46,605 bases of DNA from Gemmatimonadota bacterium (lineage in GTDB: Bacteria > Gemmatimonadota > Gemmatimonadetes > Gemmatimonadales > GWC2-71-9). The position numbers and the translations under genes were made by a program. Below are positions 7,139 to 15,561 of this stretch, one piece after another (within the stretch, counting starts at the first letter, position 1; each line of letters starts with the position of its first letter). The stretch is from the NCBI GenBank assembly GCA_020350425.1, contig CP070716.1, positions 2,030,768 to 2,077,372 on the forward strand, read 5' to 3'. Under the pieces are notes generated by a model. The model was not told the DNA's origin. It worked only from the letters and a program-made list of their open reading frames with translations, and ran no database searches.

Positions 7139-7726
7139 ATGACCTGGGTATTCCTCGTCCTCATCGTGATCGTCATCCTGTGGACCATCTCGGCCTACAA
7201 CAAGCTGGTCAATCTGAAGGGCCAGACGATCAACGCCTGGAAGCAGATCGACGTCCAGCTGAAGCGGCGCCACGATCTCATCCCCAATCTGGTAGAGGCC
7301 GTAAAGGGCGCGATGGACTTCGAGCGCGAAACGCTCGAGGCCGTCATCCAGGCCCGCAATCAGGCGGTCAAGGTGCAGGCCGAGGCCGGGCCGACCGGCG
7401 GGATCGGGCAGCTCGCGGCGGCCGAGGCGGCGCTGACCTCCGCATTGGGACGCTTCAACCTGGTGGTGGAGCGCTATCCCGAGCTCAAGGCCACGCAGAA
7501 CGTTGGACAACTCCAGGAGGAGCTCACGTCGACCGAGAACCGGGTCGCCTTCGCTCGGCAGCTCTACAACGACGTGGCGACCGAGTACAACGTGAAGCAG
7601 CAGCAGATCCCGTGGAACATGGTGGCGGGCCTCGCGCGCTGCGAGCAGGTCGAGCTGTGGGAGATCGCTGACGAGAAAGAGCGCGAGGTGCCGAAGGTCG
7701 ATCTGTCCTTCAAGAAGGACGAGTGA
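7139..7726 (+). CDS. lemA: LemA family membrane protein
   Basis: A 195-residue LemA protein: an N-terminal membrane helix (VFLVLIVIVILWTISAYN), then the family core NLKGQTINAWKQIDVQLKRRHDLIPNLVEAVKGAM, and the ending ENRVAFARQLYNDVATEYNVKQQQIPWNMVAG. The core is a coiled helical bundle exposed outside the membrane. GGAGG lies just upstream (7128-7132); GTG 7136 is an alternative start. The stop overlaps the M48 protease start (GTGA). LemA next to an M48 membrane protease is a recurrent pairing in bacteria. The molecular role of LemA is not settled. Confidence 0.93.
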   Translation: MTWVFLVLIVIVILWTISAYNKLVNLKGQTINAWKQIDVQLKRRHDLIPNLVEAVKGAMDFERETLEAVIQARNQAVKVQAEAGPTGGIGQLAAAEAALTSALGRFNLVVERYPELKATQNVGQLQEELTSTENRVAFARQLYNDVATEYNVKQQQIPWNMVAGLARCEQVELWEIADEKEREVPKVDLSFKKDE

Positions 7727-8760
7727 GCGACAGCAATCTCTTCGCCCAGCAGCGAGCCAATCGCCGCCGGTCGGCCATCCTCGTCACGGTTTTCGTGGTG
7801 TTCTTCGCTTGGATCGGCTTCGGCGGCGATCTGTCGTTCTACCTCTACACGGTGGAGGCGCCGCCCGAGGCGTACCACCACACGATTCCCTGGTTCGGCA
7901 TCGTTGCTACCCTGCTGGCGTTCGGCATGGCCTACTTCGCCTGGAAGCGCGGTCCCAAGCAGGTGCTGTGGGCAACGGGCGCCTGGGAGCTCCTCAACCC
8001 CTCCAAGCCCGAGGAGCGGCAGTACGTCAACGTGGTCGAGGAGATGGCCATCGCCTCCGGCCTCCCGCGTCCTTCCATCTGGGTCGTCCCCGACAAGGAC
8101 CCCAACGCCTTCGCTACCGGCACCGATGAGTTTCACGCGCACGTAGCGGTAACCGAGGGCCTGCTGGAGCAGCTCAACCGGGACGAGCTCCAGGCGGTGG
8201 TGGCCCACGAGATGGCGCACATCCGCAATCACGACGTCAAGCTCATGACGTTGCTGGCGGCCCTCGTGGGGGTCATCGTGCTGATCTCCGATGGGGCGTG
8301 GCGCTTCATCGGCTACGGCGGGCGGGTCGGTGGCCGCTCCGGCGGTGGCCGCTCCGGCGGCGGCAAGAAGGGCGGGGCGGGCGCGGCGGCGGTCATCATC
8401 CTGGTCCTGTGGCTCATCTCGGTGCTGCTCGCTCCCATCGTCTCTCGCCTGTTGGCGCTCGGGGTGAGCCGCAAGCGGGAGTTCCTGGCCGATGCCACCA
8501 GCGCCCAGTTCACCCGTAACCCTTCGGCCCTGGCCGCTGCGCTGCGCAAGATCGAGGACGCTGCCGCTCCCACCAAGGCGATCAAGCGGGGCACGGCACA
8601 TCTCTGCATTGCCGACCCGCTCGGCCGCCGGCTGACACACAAGGAAGGCGCCGTCGCCAACCTGCTGGCCACCCACCCACCCATGGCCGTGCGCATCGCC
8701 CGTCTCAAGAAGATGGCCTACCAGTACGATCGCACGGGGGTGCTCCCGGAGGCCGTTTGA
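7723..8760 (+). CDS. M48 family membrane zinc metalloprotease (HtpX-like)
   Basis: A 345-residue HtpX/M48B-like protease. Two N-terminal membrane helices (ILVTVFVVFFAWIGF and FGIVATLLAFGMAYFAW) precede the catalytic domain with HEMAH at about residue 162 (two zinc His plus Glu), and the third ligand Glu lies in SRKREFLADATSAQF. A membrane segment separates them. Between the segments is a Gly-rich loop with a duplicated GRSGG unit, encoded by a short tandem repeat near 8331-8360. It probably degrades damaged membrane proteins. GTG start overlaps the lemA stop; TTG start of the next gene overlaps its stop. Confidence 0.92.
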   Translation: MSDSNLFAQQRANRRRSAILVTVFVVFFAWIGFGGDLSFYLYTVEAPPEAYHHTIPWFGIVATLLAFGMAYFAWKRGPKQVLWATGAWELLNPSKPEERQYVNVVEEMAIASGLPRPSIWVVPDKDPNAFATGTDEFHAHVAVTEGLLEQLNRDELQAVVAHEMAHIRNHDVKLMTLLAALVGVIVLISDGAWRFIGYGGRVGGRSGGGRSGGGKKGGAGAAAVIILVLWLISVLLAPIVSRLLALGVSRKREFLADATSAQFTRNPSALAAALRKIEDAAAPTKAIKRGTAHLCIADPLGRRLTHKEGAVANLLATHPPMAVRIARLKKMAYQYDRTGVLPEAV

Positions 8761-10247
8761 CGTTCTCGGCCGTGGACTGGGCGCTGCTGGCCGTTGCGGC
8801 GCTCCTCTCGGCCGCCCTCACGCTCTGGACCGTCAGGCGCTCACGGCGCGCTATCACCAACTGGGTCGACCGCGCGGTGCTCCGTGCCGTCCACCAGTTC
8901 CAAGTCCGCTTGAAGCGTTACCGCCTGGTCAGCAAGCGCTCGGTCCGACAGCAGTTGCTGCAGGATCCGCTCGTGGTGGACGCGGTGCGCGAGCACAGCC
9001 AGGAGCACGGCGTCAGCGAGCTGGACGCCCGCGTTCGGGTCGAGCGTTACATCGACGAGATCGTTCCGTACTTCAACGTGCTGTCCTACTACCGGCTGGG
9101 GTACAACCTCGCCCGGTTGTTGGTGCACCTCTTCTATCGAGTGAGTTCCGAGTACCAGGACCGCGCCGCCCTCAACGCCATCCCCCGCCGGGACGTCGTG
9201 GTCTACCTCATGAACCACCGCTCCAACGCCGACTACGTCGTGGTGGCGTACGTTCTCGCCCAGGCGGTGAGCATCAGCTATGCGGTGGGTGAGTGGGCGA
9301 GGGTGTGGCCCCTGGAGTACGTCTTCAAGTCGTTCGGCTCCTATTTCATTCGCCGCGGATTCCGCGAGCCCCTCTACCATGTCGTGCTCGAGCGCTACAT
9401 CCAGCTCATCACCCGCAACGGCATCACCCAGGGGATCTTCCTCGAAGGAGGGCTCACCAGGAACGGCGCCTTCCGCCCGGCGAAGATCGGGTTGCTCGAC
9501 TACATCGTGCGCACGCTCAACGACCTGCCCGCCGACCGGAATGTCTGGCTCGTTCCCGTGGCGCTCAACTACGACCGCGTGCTGGAGGATCGCACCCTGA
9601 TCATGGAGTTGCTCGACCGCGACACCAGGCCGGGCCGGGTGCGTCAGCTCACCACCGTTGTGCACTACCTGTTCTTCAACGTCATGCGACTCTTGACGCT
9701 GAGCCTCAAGCGCTACGGTCGCGTGGCGGTGAACTTCGGCACGCCCATCTCGATGCGCGATTGGGTGCGCGAGCGCCCCGGCGTACTCGAGCAGCCCAAG
9801 GAGGACCGACTTCCCCAGATGCAGGAGCTGGCCGACGACGTCATGGCCCGCATCGGCGATATCCTCCCCGTCACGCCGGTACCGCTCGTGGCCGCTGCGC
9901 TCTTGTCGTTCGGCGAGTCCGTGGTGCGGTCCGACGCCCTGCTGGACCGGATCGACGAGTTCCGCGATCACTTGCTGGGCCGCGGAGCGAAACTGGTACA
10001 GCCGGAGCGTCGCCCGGACATCATCTTGGACCGGGCGTGGCGCATGCTGTCCATGCGACGCCTGGCCGTGCACGACCACGGTAGTTACGTGATCCTCCCA
10101 AGGCAGCGCCCATTGCTCGAGTACTACGCGAATTCCATCCGCCACCTGCTTCCCGGTACCGTGTACGAGCCCGCGATGCATCCGGCCCGGGAGGTCGATC
10201 GGCACCTGCCCCGCCTCGCTACCGAGACCCGGCGGCGCGGGCGTTAG
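8757..10247 (+). CDS. glycerol-3-phosphate acyltransferase-like (PlsB-type)
   Basis: The acyltransferase signature motifs appear in order: NHRSNADY (HxxxxD, about residue 155), GSYFIRRGF, FLEGGLTRNG and VPVALNYDRV. The N-terminus has one hydrophobic helix. This arrangement fits the PlsB/GPAT class, which makes lysophosphatidate from glycerol-3-phosphate and acyl-ACP/CoA at the inner membrane. At 496 residues it is much shorter than the roughly 800-residue enterobacterial PlsB, lacking most of the flanking helical parts. It starts with TTG overlapping the M48 stop. The substrate is inferred from family. Confidence 0.87.
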   Translation: MTFSAVDWALLAVAALLSAALTLWTVRRSRRAITNWVDRAVLRAVHQFQVRLKRYRLVSKRSVRQQLLQDPLVVDAVREHSQEHGVSELDARVRVERYIDEIVPYFNVLSYYRLGYNLARLLVHLFYRVSSEYQDRAALNAIPRRDVVVYLMNHRSNADYVVVAYVLAQAVSISYAVGEWARVWPLEYVFKSFGSYFIRRGFREPLYHVVLERYIQLITRNGITQGIFLEGGLTRNGAFRPAKIGLLDYIVRTLNDLPADRNVWLVPVALNYDRVLEDRTLIMELLDRDTRPGRVRQLTTVVHYLFFNVMRLLTLSLKRYGRVAVNFGTPISMRDWVRERPGVLEQPKEDRLPQMQELADDVMARIGDILPVTPVPLVAAALLSFGESVVRSDALLDRIDEFRDHLLGRGAKLVQPERRPDIILDRAWRMLSMRRLAVHDHGSYVILPRQRPLLEYYANSIRHLLPGTVYEPAMHPAREVDRHLPRLATETRRRGR

Positions 10248-10256
10248 ATTTCCTGC

Positions 10257-11237
10257 ATGCCGGCTCCCCTGAACCTCCCTTCCCTCGCGATCGGGGCGCG
10301 AGTCGAAAACGACTTCCTGTTGCACAAGGTCGACTTACGCACGCTGGACAGCGGCGACCCCTACGCCATTCTCACGCTCGGCAACGCCTCGGGCACCATC
10401 GACACCGCCCCGTTCTGGAAGGAGCGGCAGGAAGAGATCTCCGGCCTGCAGCGGGGCCACGTGGTGCACGTGATCGGCGACGTGGCCTCGTACCGCGACC
10501 GGCGCCAGCTCCAGGTGAGCTCGATCCGTCACCTCCCCAAGGACCGCGTCGACGTCCGTGCCCTGCTGCCCTCGGTGGGCGCGGTGGATCGCTACTGGGA
10601 GGCACTGGACAAGATGCGGCGCGAGATCACGAAGCCGCGCCTGCGGGCGGTGGTGGATCTGTTCTACGAAGCGGACGAGTTCCGCCGCCGCTACGAGGAG
10701 TGTCCCGCGGCCGTTGCCGGCCACCATGCGGCGATCGGCGGGCTCCTCAAGCACACGACCGAGGTCGCCGCCATCGCGCGGACCGTCGCGCGGGCTTGCG
10801 GGGCCGACCAGGAGCTGGTCATCGCCGGCGCGTTGCTGCACGACATCGGCAAGCTCGACAGCTATCGCTGGGACGGACTCTTCGAGTTCACCGACCAGGG
10901 GCGGATCGTGGACCACGTCGTGCTCGGCGCCCTCATGCTGGACCGACGGCTCGCCGAGGAGCACGAGCCGCCCTGCACCTCGCTGGAGCGGGACCTCCTG
11001 CTCCACCTCATTCTCGCGCATCATGGCAAGCGGGAGTTCGGCAGCCCGGTCCAGCCAATGACCCTGGAGGCCGAGGTGCTGCACTGGGCGGACAACGCCA
11101 GTGCCAAGACCGCGAGCATGGCCGACGTGCTGCGCGACGACGCCAACTTCCCCGAAGGCCTCGTGTCGCGGCCGCAGTGGACGCTGGATCACCGCCGGGC
11201 GTTCAGGGGGGAGAGCGATTGGGGGGCGGAGGGATAA
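10257..11237 (+). CDS. YhaM-like 3'-5' exonuclease: OB fold plus HD domain
   Basis: Residues about 15-95 form an OB-fold (YAILTLGNASGTIDTAPFW, HVVHVIGDVASYRDRRQLQV). The C-terminal HD phosphohydrolase domain has KHTTEVA, LLHDIGKLDSY, HHGKREFGSPVQP and LHWADN supplying the metal-binding His and Asp. The order OB then HD is that of YhaM/CBF1-type 3'-5' exonucleases acting on RNA and single-stranded DNA. The start is ATG 10257, 9 nt after the acyltransferase stop. Its 3' end overlaps the opposing small gene by 35 nt. Confidence 0.87.
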   Translation: MPAPLNLPSLAIGARVENDFLLHKVDLRTLDSGDPYAILTLGNASGTIDTAPFWKERQEEISGLQRGHVVHVIGDVASYRDRRQLQVSSIRHLPKDRVDVRALLPSVGAVDRYWEALDKMRREITKPRLRAVVDLFYEADEFRRRYEECPAAVAGHHAAIGGLLKHTTEVAAIARTVARACGADQELVIAGALLHDIGKLDSYRWDGLFEFTDQGRIVDHVVLGALMLDRRLAEEHEPPCTSLERDLLLHLILAHHGKREFGSPVQPMTLEAEVLHWADNASAKTASMADVLRDDANFPEGLVSRPQWTLDHRRAFRGESDWGAEG

Positions 11238-11433
11238 CCTTGGAAAGCGCCCGCTCGGCCCGGGCGAGGGTCTGCTGGATCAGGACGAGCAGCAGTCGCT
11301 CGCGCCCCGGTGAGGCGGTGGCTTCCAGGAGCCGAACCGCGCAGCGAACCGCGCCGAGCGCGGCGTAGGCTTCGGTCGCGGCGGCGAGCCGCCGGGCCTC
11401 AACGCCAGCGGGCATCATGAACCAGGGAGTCAT
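11203..11433 (-). CDS. small helical hypothetical protein, 76 aa
   Basis: An Ala/Leu/Arg-rich helical protein (RRLAAATEAYAALGAVRCAVRLLEAT, LLLVLIQQTLARAERAL) ending in a Pro-rich tail. It starts at ATG 11433, 64 nt from the divergent archease gene, and its 3' end runs under the YhaM-like gene. I do not recognise it. Composition is plausible but support is limited; it may be overcalled. Confidence 0.5.
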   Translation of the reverse strand: MTPWFMMPAGVEARRLAAATEAYAALGAVRCAVRLLEATASPGRERLLLVLIQQTLARAERALSKVIPPPPNRSPP

Positions 11434-11497
11434 GCGGAGACATTAGCGGGCGCGTCGCACCGACCGGTATCTGACGTGCCGTGCCCGGAGCGAAAAC

Positions 11498-11911
11498 GTG
11501 ACGTATCGCTTCCTGCCGCACACCGCCGACATCAGGGTGGCCATCGAGGCACCCGGCTTCGAACAGCTCCTCGCGGAGGCGACGGTCGTCGTGCGCGGCC
11601 TGCTGGCCGGCACTGGCCGCGTCGAGGAGCGGGAGGAGCGCCGGCTCACGGTCCGCGGCGCCGACCCCACCGAGGTGTTCCTCCGCTACCTCCAGGAGCT
11701 GCTCTATCTGTTCGAGACCGAGGGGTTCCTGCCCGCGACGGTGGATACCGATCGGTTCGCCGGCACTGAGGCGGTGATACGGGTCTCGGGCGAGGTGTCC
11801 GATCCGGCGCGCCACGAGCATCAGCCGGAGGTGAAGGCGGTAACGCGCCACGGGCTGACGGTAGTGCGAGGCGACGTCGGATGGCGGGCGGAAGTCGTGT
11901 TCGACGTGTAA
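11498..11911 (+). CDS. archease (RtcB activator)
   Basis: A 137-residue archease. It opens with TYRFLPHTADIRVAIEAPGFEQLLAEA, the conserved His/Asp strand-helix start, continues through DPTEVFLRYLQELLYLFETEGFLP, and ends in the strand pair HGLTVVRGDVGWRAEVVFDV. Archease speeds guanylylation of RtcB and allows multiple turnover. The GTG at 11498 is the start. It is followed 38 nt later by rtcB on the same strand, the pairing expected for a working ligase module. Confidence 0.9.
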   Translation: MTYRFLPHTADIRVAIEAPGFEQLLAEATVVVRGLLAGTGRVEEREERRLTVRGADPTEVFLRYLQELLYLFETEGFLPATVDTDRFAGTEAVIRVSGEVSDPARHEHQPEVKAVTRHGLTVVRGDVGWRAEVVFDV

Positions 11912-11949
11912 GGCGACGGGGCCGGCGCGAAACCCGTATCTTTCCGTAT

Positions 11950-13395
11950 ATGGTCACCGCACAGATCGCGGTCGAGCGGATCGACGCCTACCGTTGGCGC
12001 GTGAAGCGCGGCGGCGGGATGCGCACCGAGGGGCTCATCTTCGCCGACACCGAGCTGATGCACGACCTGGAGGGAGACCAGTGCGTGCAGCAGGTCGTGA
12101 ACGTCGCCCATTTGCCGGGCATCGTCGGACCCTCCATCGCCATGCCGGATATCCACTGGGGCTACGGCTTCCCCATAGGAGGCGTGGCGGCGTTCGATGA
12201 GAAGGAGGGGGTCATCTCGCCGGGCGGCGTGGGCTACGACATCAACTGCGGGGTCCGCCTGCTGCGCAGTCCGCTCACCGTGGACGAGGTGCGACCGCAC
12301 CTCGCACGTCTGATGGATGCGCTGTACCACTCCATTCCCTCCGGCGTCGGATCCTCGCGCTCGGATGTCAAGCTCTCTCCCAGGGAACTGGATCGAGTGT
12401 TGGAGCGGGGCGCGCGCTGGACGGTGGAGCACGGCTACGGCCACGAGCGGGACCTCGAGTGCATCGAGGCCAACGGATCACTCCCGGGCGAGCCCGACGT
12501 GGTCAGCGCTCGCGCCAAGAAGCGGGGAGCCACTCAACTCGGCACCGTGGGGAGCGGCAACCACTTCGTCGAGGTGGGCTACGTCGCCGAACTCTATGAC
12601 GAAGAGGTCGCGAACCGTCTCGGCCTGCGGGCGGGCGGCGTCACCTTCTTCATTCACTCGGGGTCCCGCGGGCTGGGGTACCAGGTGTGCGACGACTACC
12701 TCGATCTCATGGTCGAGGCGGCCCGCAAGTACGGCATCGATCTGCCCGACAAGCAACTCTGCTGCGCGCCCCTCACCAGCCCGGAGGCCGCGCGGTATCT
12801 CGGCGCCATGAACGCCGCGGCCAACTACGCGTTCGCCAACCGGCAGCTCATGGCTCACTACGTGCGCAAGGCGCTCGCGAAGATCTTCGGCGACGACGTC
12901 GCGCAGCAGGCAGACCTGGTGTACGACGTCGCGCATAACATCGCGAAGTTCGAGACCCACGAAGTCGCGGGCCGGAAGCGTCGCGTGTGCGTGCACCGCA
13001 AGGGCGCCACCCGGGCGTTCCCGCCGGGGCACCCCGAACTGGCCGACCGCTTCAGCGACATCGGGCAGCCGGTGCTCATCCCCGGAGACATGGGACGCTA
13101 CTCCTTCGTCTTGGTGGGAACGCCCGGCGCCTTCAGCGAGACATTTGGCTCGACCTGCCACGGAGCGGGCCGGCGCATGAGCCGGCACCAGGCGAAGAAG
13201 GTGGCGCGACCGCGCAATGTGCCGCGGGAGCTGGAGGAGCGTGGCATCCTCATCCGAGCCGCCAGCCGCCGCACCGTTGACGAAGAGATCCCCGAAGCCT
13301 ACAAGGACGTGCAGCAGGTGGTGGACGTGGTGCACGGCGCCGGTATCGGCAGGAAGGTGGCCAAGCTGGTGCCAATCGGGGTGGTGAAGGGGTAG
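11950..13395 (+). CDS. rtcB: RNA-splicing/repair ligase RtcB
   Basis: RtcB joins RNA 2',3'-cyclic phosphate or 3'-phosphate ends to 5'-OH ends using GTP and Mn2+. Seen here: PDIHWGYGFPIGG, GGVGYDINCGVRLL with the metal-binding Cys (about residue 100), GTVGSGNHFVEV, FFIHSGSRGLG, HNIAKFE, and the guanylylated-His motif CHGAGRRMSRHQA near residue 403. ATG 11950 gives 481 residues, normal for the family; the frame is open further upstream but lies over the archease end. No RtcR-type activator is present, so regulation is not evident from the sequence. Confidence 0.95.
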   Translation: MVTAQIAVERIDAYRWRVKRGGGMRTEGLIFADTELMHDLEGDQCVQQVVNVAHLPGIVGPSIAMPDIHWGYGFPIGGVAAFDEKEGVISPGGVGYDINCGVRLLRSPLTVDEVRPHLARLMDALYHSIPSGVGSSRSDVKLSPRELDRVLERGARWTVEHGYGHERDLECIEANGSLPGEPDVVSARAKKRGATQLGTVGSGNHFVEVGYVAELYDEEVANRLGLRAGGVTFFIHSGSRGLGYQVCDDYLDLMVEAARKYGIDLPDKQLCCAPLTSPEAARYLGAMNAAANYAFANRQLMAHYVRKALAKIFGDDVAQQADLVYDVAHNIAKFETHEVAGRKRRVCVHRKGATRAFPPGHPELADRFSDIGQPVLIPGDMGRYSFVLVGTPGAFSETFGSTCHGAGRRMSRHQAKKVARPRNVPRELEERGILIRAASRRTVDEEIPEAYKDVQQVVDVVHGAGIGRKVAKLVPIGVVKG

Positions 13396-13404
13396 GTCCT
13401 CGGT

Positions 13405-13445
13405 CGCGGCCGCAGCTGTGACCTGCACCACACGGCGCGGCCGCG
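13405..13445 (+). terminator. hairpin after rtcB
   Basis: Perfect 9-nt arms CGCGGCCGC (13405-13413) and GCGGCCGCG (13437-13445) enclose a 23-nt loop just after the rtcB stop. There is no U-run, so it may be a processing or stabilising hairpin instead of an intrinsic terminator. Confidence 0.35.
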
Positions 13446-13538
13446 TGACACCAGTCACTTCCGCTCGGCTGTTTCCTCCCAACTCTGGTATCAGGTGCCC
13501 GTGGCGTGTGCCAACGCTCTCGGGCGGGAGGAGCGTCG

Positions 13539-14258
13539 ATGATTCAGCCGATCGTGCACCGCTCGCTGCGGCGCGAGGACCTCACGCGACTCGTAGACGC
13601 CATCCGCTGGGGCAGCGCTGGGGCAGCCCGAAGTGCCGCCCAGGCATTGGAGGCGGGGGTTGTGCACGACGTGCTGGACGCGCCGGAAGCCCTGGAGGCC
13701 GTGCGTGGCTACGGTGGAGCGCCGGCGCCCCTGCCGCTGACACTGCTCTGGTACATCCCCGTGCGGGCGGCGCTGCGCGAGCGGGGTGAGCACGACATCC
13801 CGCTGGCCGACTTCACGGCAAGCATTCCTCTGGCGTTTCTGCGCACCACGGCAAGTGAGGTGACGCGTGGGGGCGAGCGGGGCATCGCGGCGTGGTGGCG
13901 GGCGGTGGTCGGACTGCCGGAGGGAAGCAGAGCACGGGCCGAGCGAGCGTCCCGATGCGGCGCGCTGGCGCTATGGTGGAGCGGCTGTTTCCCCCAGCAC
14001 TTGGAGCGCCGAGGCGGAAAGGGGATGATCCGGGCGTACCTCACGTTCGGGGCGACGATGCTGTGGGAGACCGCTCGCCTGGTGGAGGCGCAATGCTCCC
14101 CGTTGGCAGCCCTGTACGGACGGGCGGCCGAGCGGATGGAGCTGCTGTGCCATGCCCTGCGGACGGCGGCCGCGGACTATCTCGGGCCCGACGCGCACAC
14201 CTCCGAAGGCCGTCTCAGCCGCTACCTCGAGCGTCTCGGGGAGGCGTTGGCCAACTAG
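13539..14258 (+). CDS. hypothetical protein, 239 aa
   Basis: I do not recognise this protein. ATG 13539 is preceded by GGGAGGAG at good spacing. The chain is helical and Ala/Arg-rich, with IPLTLLWYIPVRAALRER-like and CGALALWWSGCFPQHLERRGGKGMIRAYLTFGATMLWETARL stretches, and no signal peptide or classical membrane helix. It follows rtcB by 140 nt on the same strand but is separated by a hairpin, so co-transcription is uncertain. Confidence 0.78.
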   Translation: MIQPIVHRSLRREDLTRLVDAIRWGSAGAARSAAQALEAGVVHDVLDAPEALEAVRGYGGAPAPLPLTLLWYIPVRAALRERGEHDIPLADFTASIPLAFLRTTASEVTRGGERGIAAWWRAVVGLPEGSRARAERASRCGALALWWSGCFPQHLERRGGKGMIRAYLTFGATMLWETARLVEAQCSPLAALYGRAAERMELLCHALRTAAADYLGPDAHTSEGRLSRYLERLGEALAN

Positions 14259-14295
14259 CGACGGCGACACGCTTCCGCCATACCCTCAACGAGCG

Positions 14296-14340
14296 AAAAA
14301 AAAGAGGCGACCCACACACCCGAAGGTGGTGGGCCGCCTC
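14296..14340 (-). terminator. strong intrinsic terminator, minus strand
   Basis: The hairpin at 14304-14340, read on the minus strand, has a GAGGCG/CGCCTC base, CCCAC/GTGGG and CACC/GGTG paired around a TTCG tetraloop (about 15 pairs), followed by a run of eight U (14296-14303). The U-run lies only on the minus-strand side, so it ends a minus-strand transcript and does not serve the plus-strand gene before it. Confidence 0.85.
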
Positions 14341-14745
14341 ACGCGCTGGCTACCCGGAGTCAGGGGATTCACTCCCTCTGTTCTCCTCCCCGTTGCCACC
14401 ACATGGCCTGATTCGGCCGCGGTAGGGCTTCAGGGGCTCCGGCCTCCATCCCCAAGCGGCCTGGCCAGGCCGCAAGGTTCACCAGCGTGGGCGCTGCGAG
14501 TCAGTCGGGTCGCGTACCAACTCCTCGCACTGCACACCGAGGCGCCACATCGGCGTGGATGAGGCGCGCGACTGGCCTCATCTGCCCGATAGAGGTGATT
14601 CACCCGGATCGTTGGACGCCCGAAGCCCTTGTTTGCGTCGGCGGCCTCCCCGGAATTCTCATCTCGGGCACGTCTCACAAGGCGTAGCGAAGACTGACGA
14701 GGTCCTCACCCTTCCCCTGCAAGACGCGAGGCCAATCTAAGGGGC
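14296..14745 (-). ncRNA. candidate structured non-coding RNA, about 450 nt
   Basis: No convincing protein gene fills 14259-14940. Reading the minus strand toward the terminator there is a chain of hairpins: GTCT/AGAC, GACGC/GCGTC, GGTG/CACC inside CGAT/ATCG, an 8-bp GATGAGGC/GCCTCATC stem near 14558-14582, an 8-bp CACGCCGA/TCGGTGTG stem just after it, and GGAGT/ACTCC near 14356-14375. An 18-bp perfect palindrome lies at 14456-14473. I looked for RNase P, tmRNA, SRP and 6S signatures and found none. The 5' end is a guess. Confidence 0.5.
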
Positions 14746-14903
14746 CGCCGAGGCGTCGCAAGCGCCGCTTTTTCTTTGGACTCGGTAGTCTCGTGTTGGA
14801 ATGTGTGGAACAACACCCGCCGTCCTACATGGGGTTTCCCTCGGTTTCCACCTCATGTGGACTTGTGTACAACAGGTGCTCACAGGCGATCCACACGCCG
14901 CAC

Positions 14904-14924
14904 GCGGATTGTTACAATCCCGCG
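14904..14924. promoter_or_regulatory. dyad GGATTGT-T-ACAATCC
   Basis: A perfect 7-nt inverted repeat with one central base (14906-14920), extended by GC-rich flanks. It lies upstream of the candidate RNA on the minus strand and just past the stop of the minus-strand gene at 14941. It looks like an operator half-site pair or a short hairpin; there is no U-run. Confidence 0.4.
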
Positions 14925-14940
14925 CTCGAGGTGCCGCGTG

Positions 14941-15561
14941 CTAATCTGGAGCCCCAACCTCCTGGTACACGTAGGGATCACCGGGGTGGGCCGGCGCGAA
15001 GAGCACGCCGCCTCCGCTGGTGGCGAACCACCCTGCCAGCAGCAGGTTGGAGATCTCGGGCGCGGGATCCTCGAACAACGCGCTCAGCCAGCGCCGCACA
15101 TGCAGCAGCTCGGGGGCCCGCCGCGACAGGAGCGAGATCACTCCGCCGACGCCCTGGGTGGCTCGCAGGAAGTGCGCCACGGCGTGCGCCCGCTGGGCGA
15201 AGCCGTAGGCTCGCACCCCCGGCTCGTCGTACAGTATGGACCCCTCGAATGGATCCACCGGTGGTGCATCAATGCGGGGCCCGAGGTAGGCGAATTGCTG
15301 TCGCCCATCACTGCGGCGCTCCACGACCGCGGCGGCGGCCTCCCCGCTGAGCCGGGCCGCGTGGATCAGGTCCGATTCGTTGAGGATCCCCACCGCCAGC
15401 GTCCACTCGACGGCCGCGAGCGCGTTGTGCAGCGGACACCCCATCTCCGAGTCGTAGGCGACGAGACGCGGAGCCTCGCCCGCGCGCTGGAAGAAGTACC
15501 CCAGCGCTTCTCCCCGGTCGGCCCAGGTGTGGGTGGAACGCGAGATGTCCGGCACGGTCAT
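14941..15561 (-). CDS. hypothetical protein, 206 aa
   Basis: I do not recognise this protein. It starts at ATG 15561 and has no signal peptide. The sequence is mixed alpha/beta with NALAAVEWTLAVGILNESDLIHAARLSGEAAAAVVERR and ISNLLLAGWFATSGGGVLFAPAHPGDPYVY. It is divergent from the secreted protein gene at 15697. The role is unknown. Confidence 0.75.
   Translation of the reverse strand: MTVPDISRSTHTWADRGEALGYFFQRAGEAPRLVAYDSEMGCPLHNALAAVEWTLAVGILNESDLIHAARLSGEAAAAVVERRSDGRQQFAYLGPRIDAPPVDPFEGSILYDEPGVRAYGFAQRAHAVAHFLRATQGVGGVISLLSRRAPELLHVRRWLSALFEDPAPEISNLLLAGWFATSGGGVLFAPAHPGDPYVYQEVGAPD

Noticed and set aside
14430-14678. 82-codon minus-strand frame inside the candidate RNA
   Set aside because: It has Arg/Ala-rich low-quality composition, no clear ribosome site, and lies in a region packed with stems. 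Kept only as an alternative explanation for the minus transcript.
14296-14745. Identity of the candidate RNA as RNase P RNA, tmRNA, SRP RNA or 6S RNA
   Set aside because: I could not find the GGAAAGUCC/ACAGAA core of RNase P, the tRNA-like ends and ALAA-type tag of tmRNA, or the GGAAG-type SRP core. No name is justified from sequence alone.
14751-14777. Possible plus-strand intrinsic terminator ending in TTTTTCTTT
   Set aside because: The stem is only about four base pairs (GGCG/CGCC), so the U-run may be incidental.
14794-14925. Chromosomal replication origin
   Set aside because: The DnaA-like boxes are degenerate, there is no AT-rich unwinding element, and no dnaA, dnaN or gyr genes are near.
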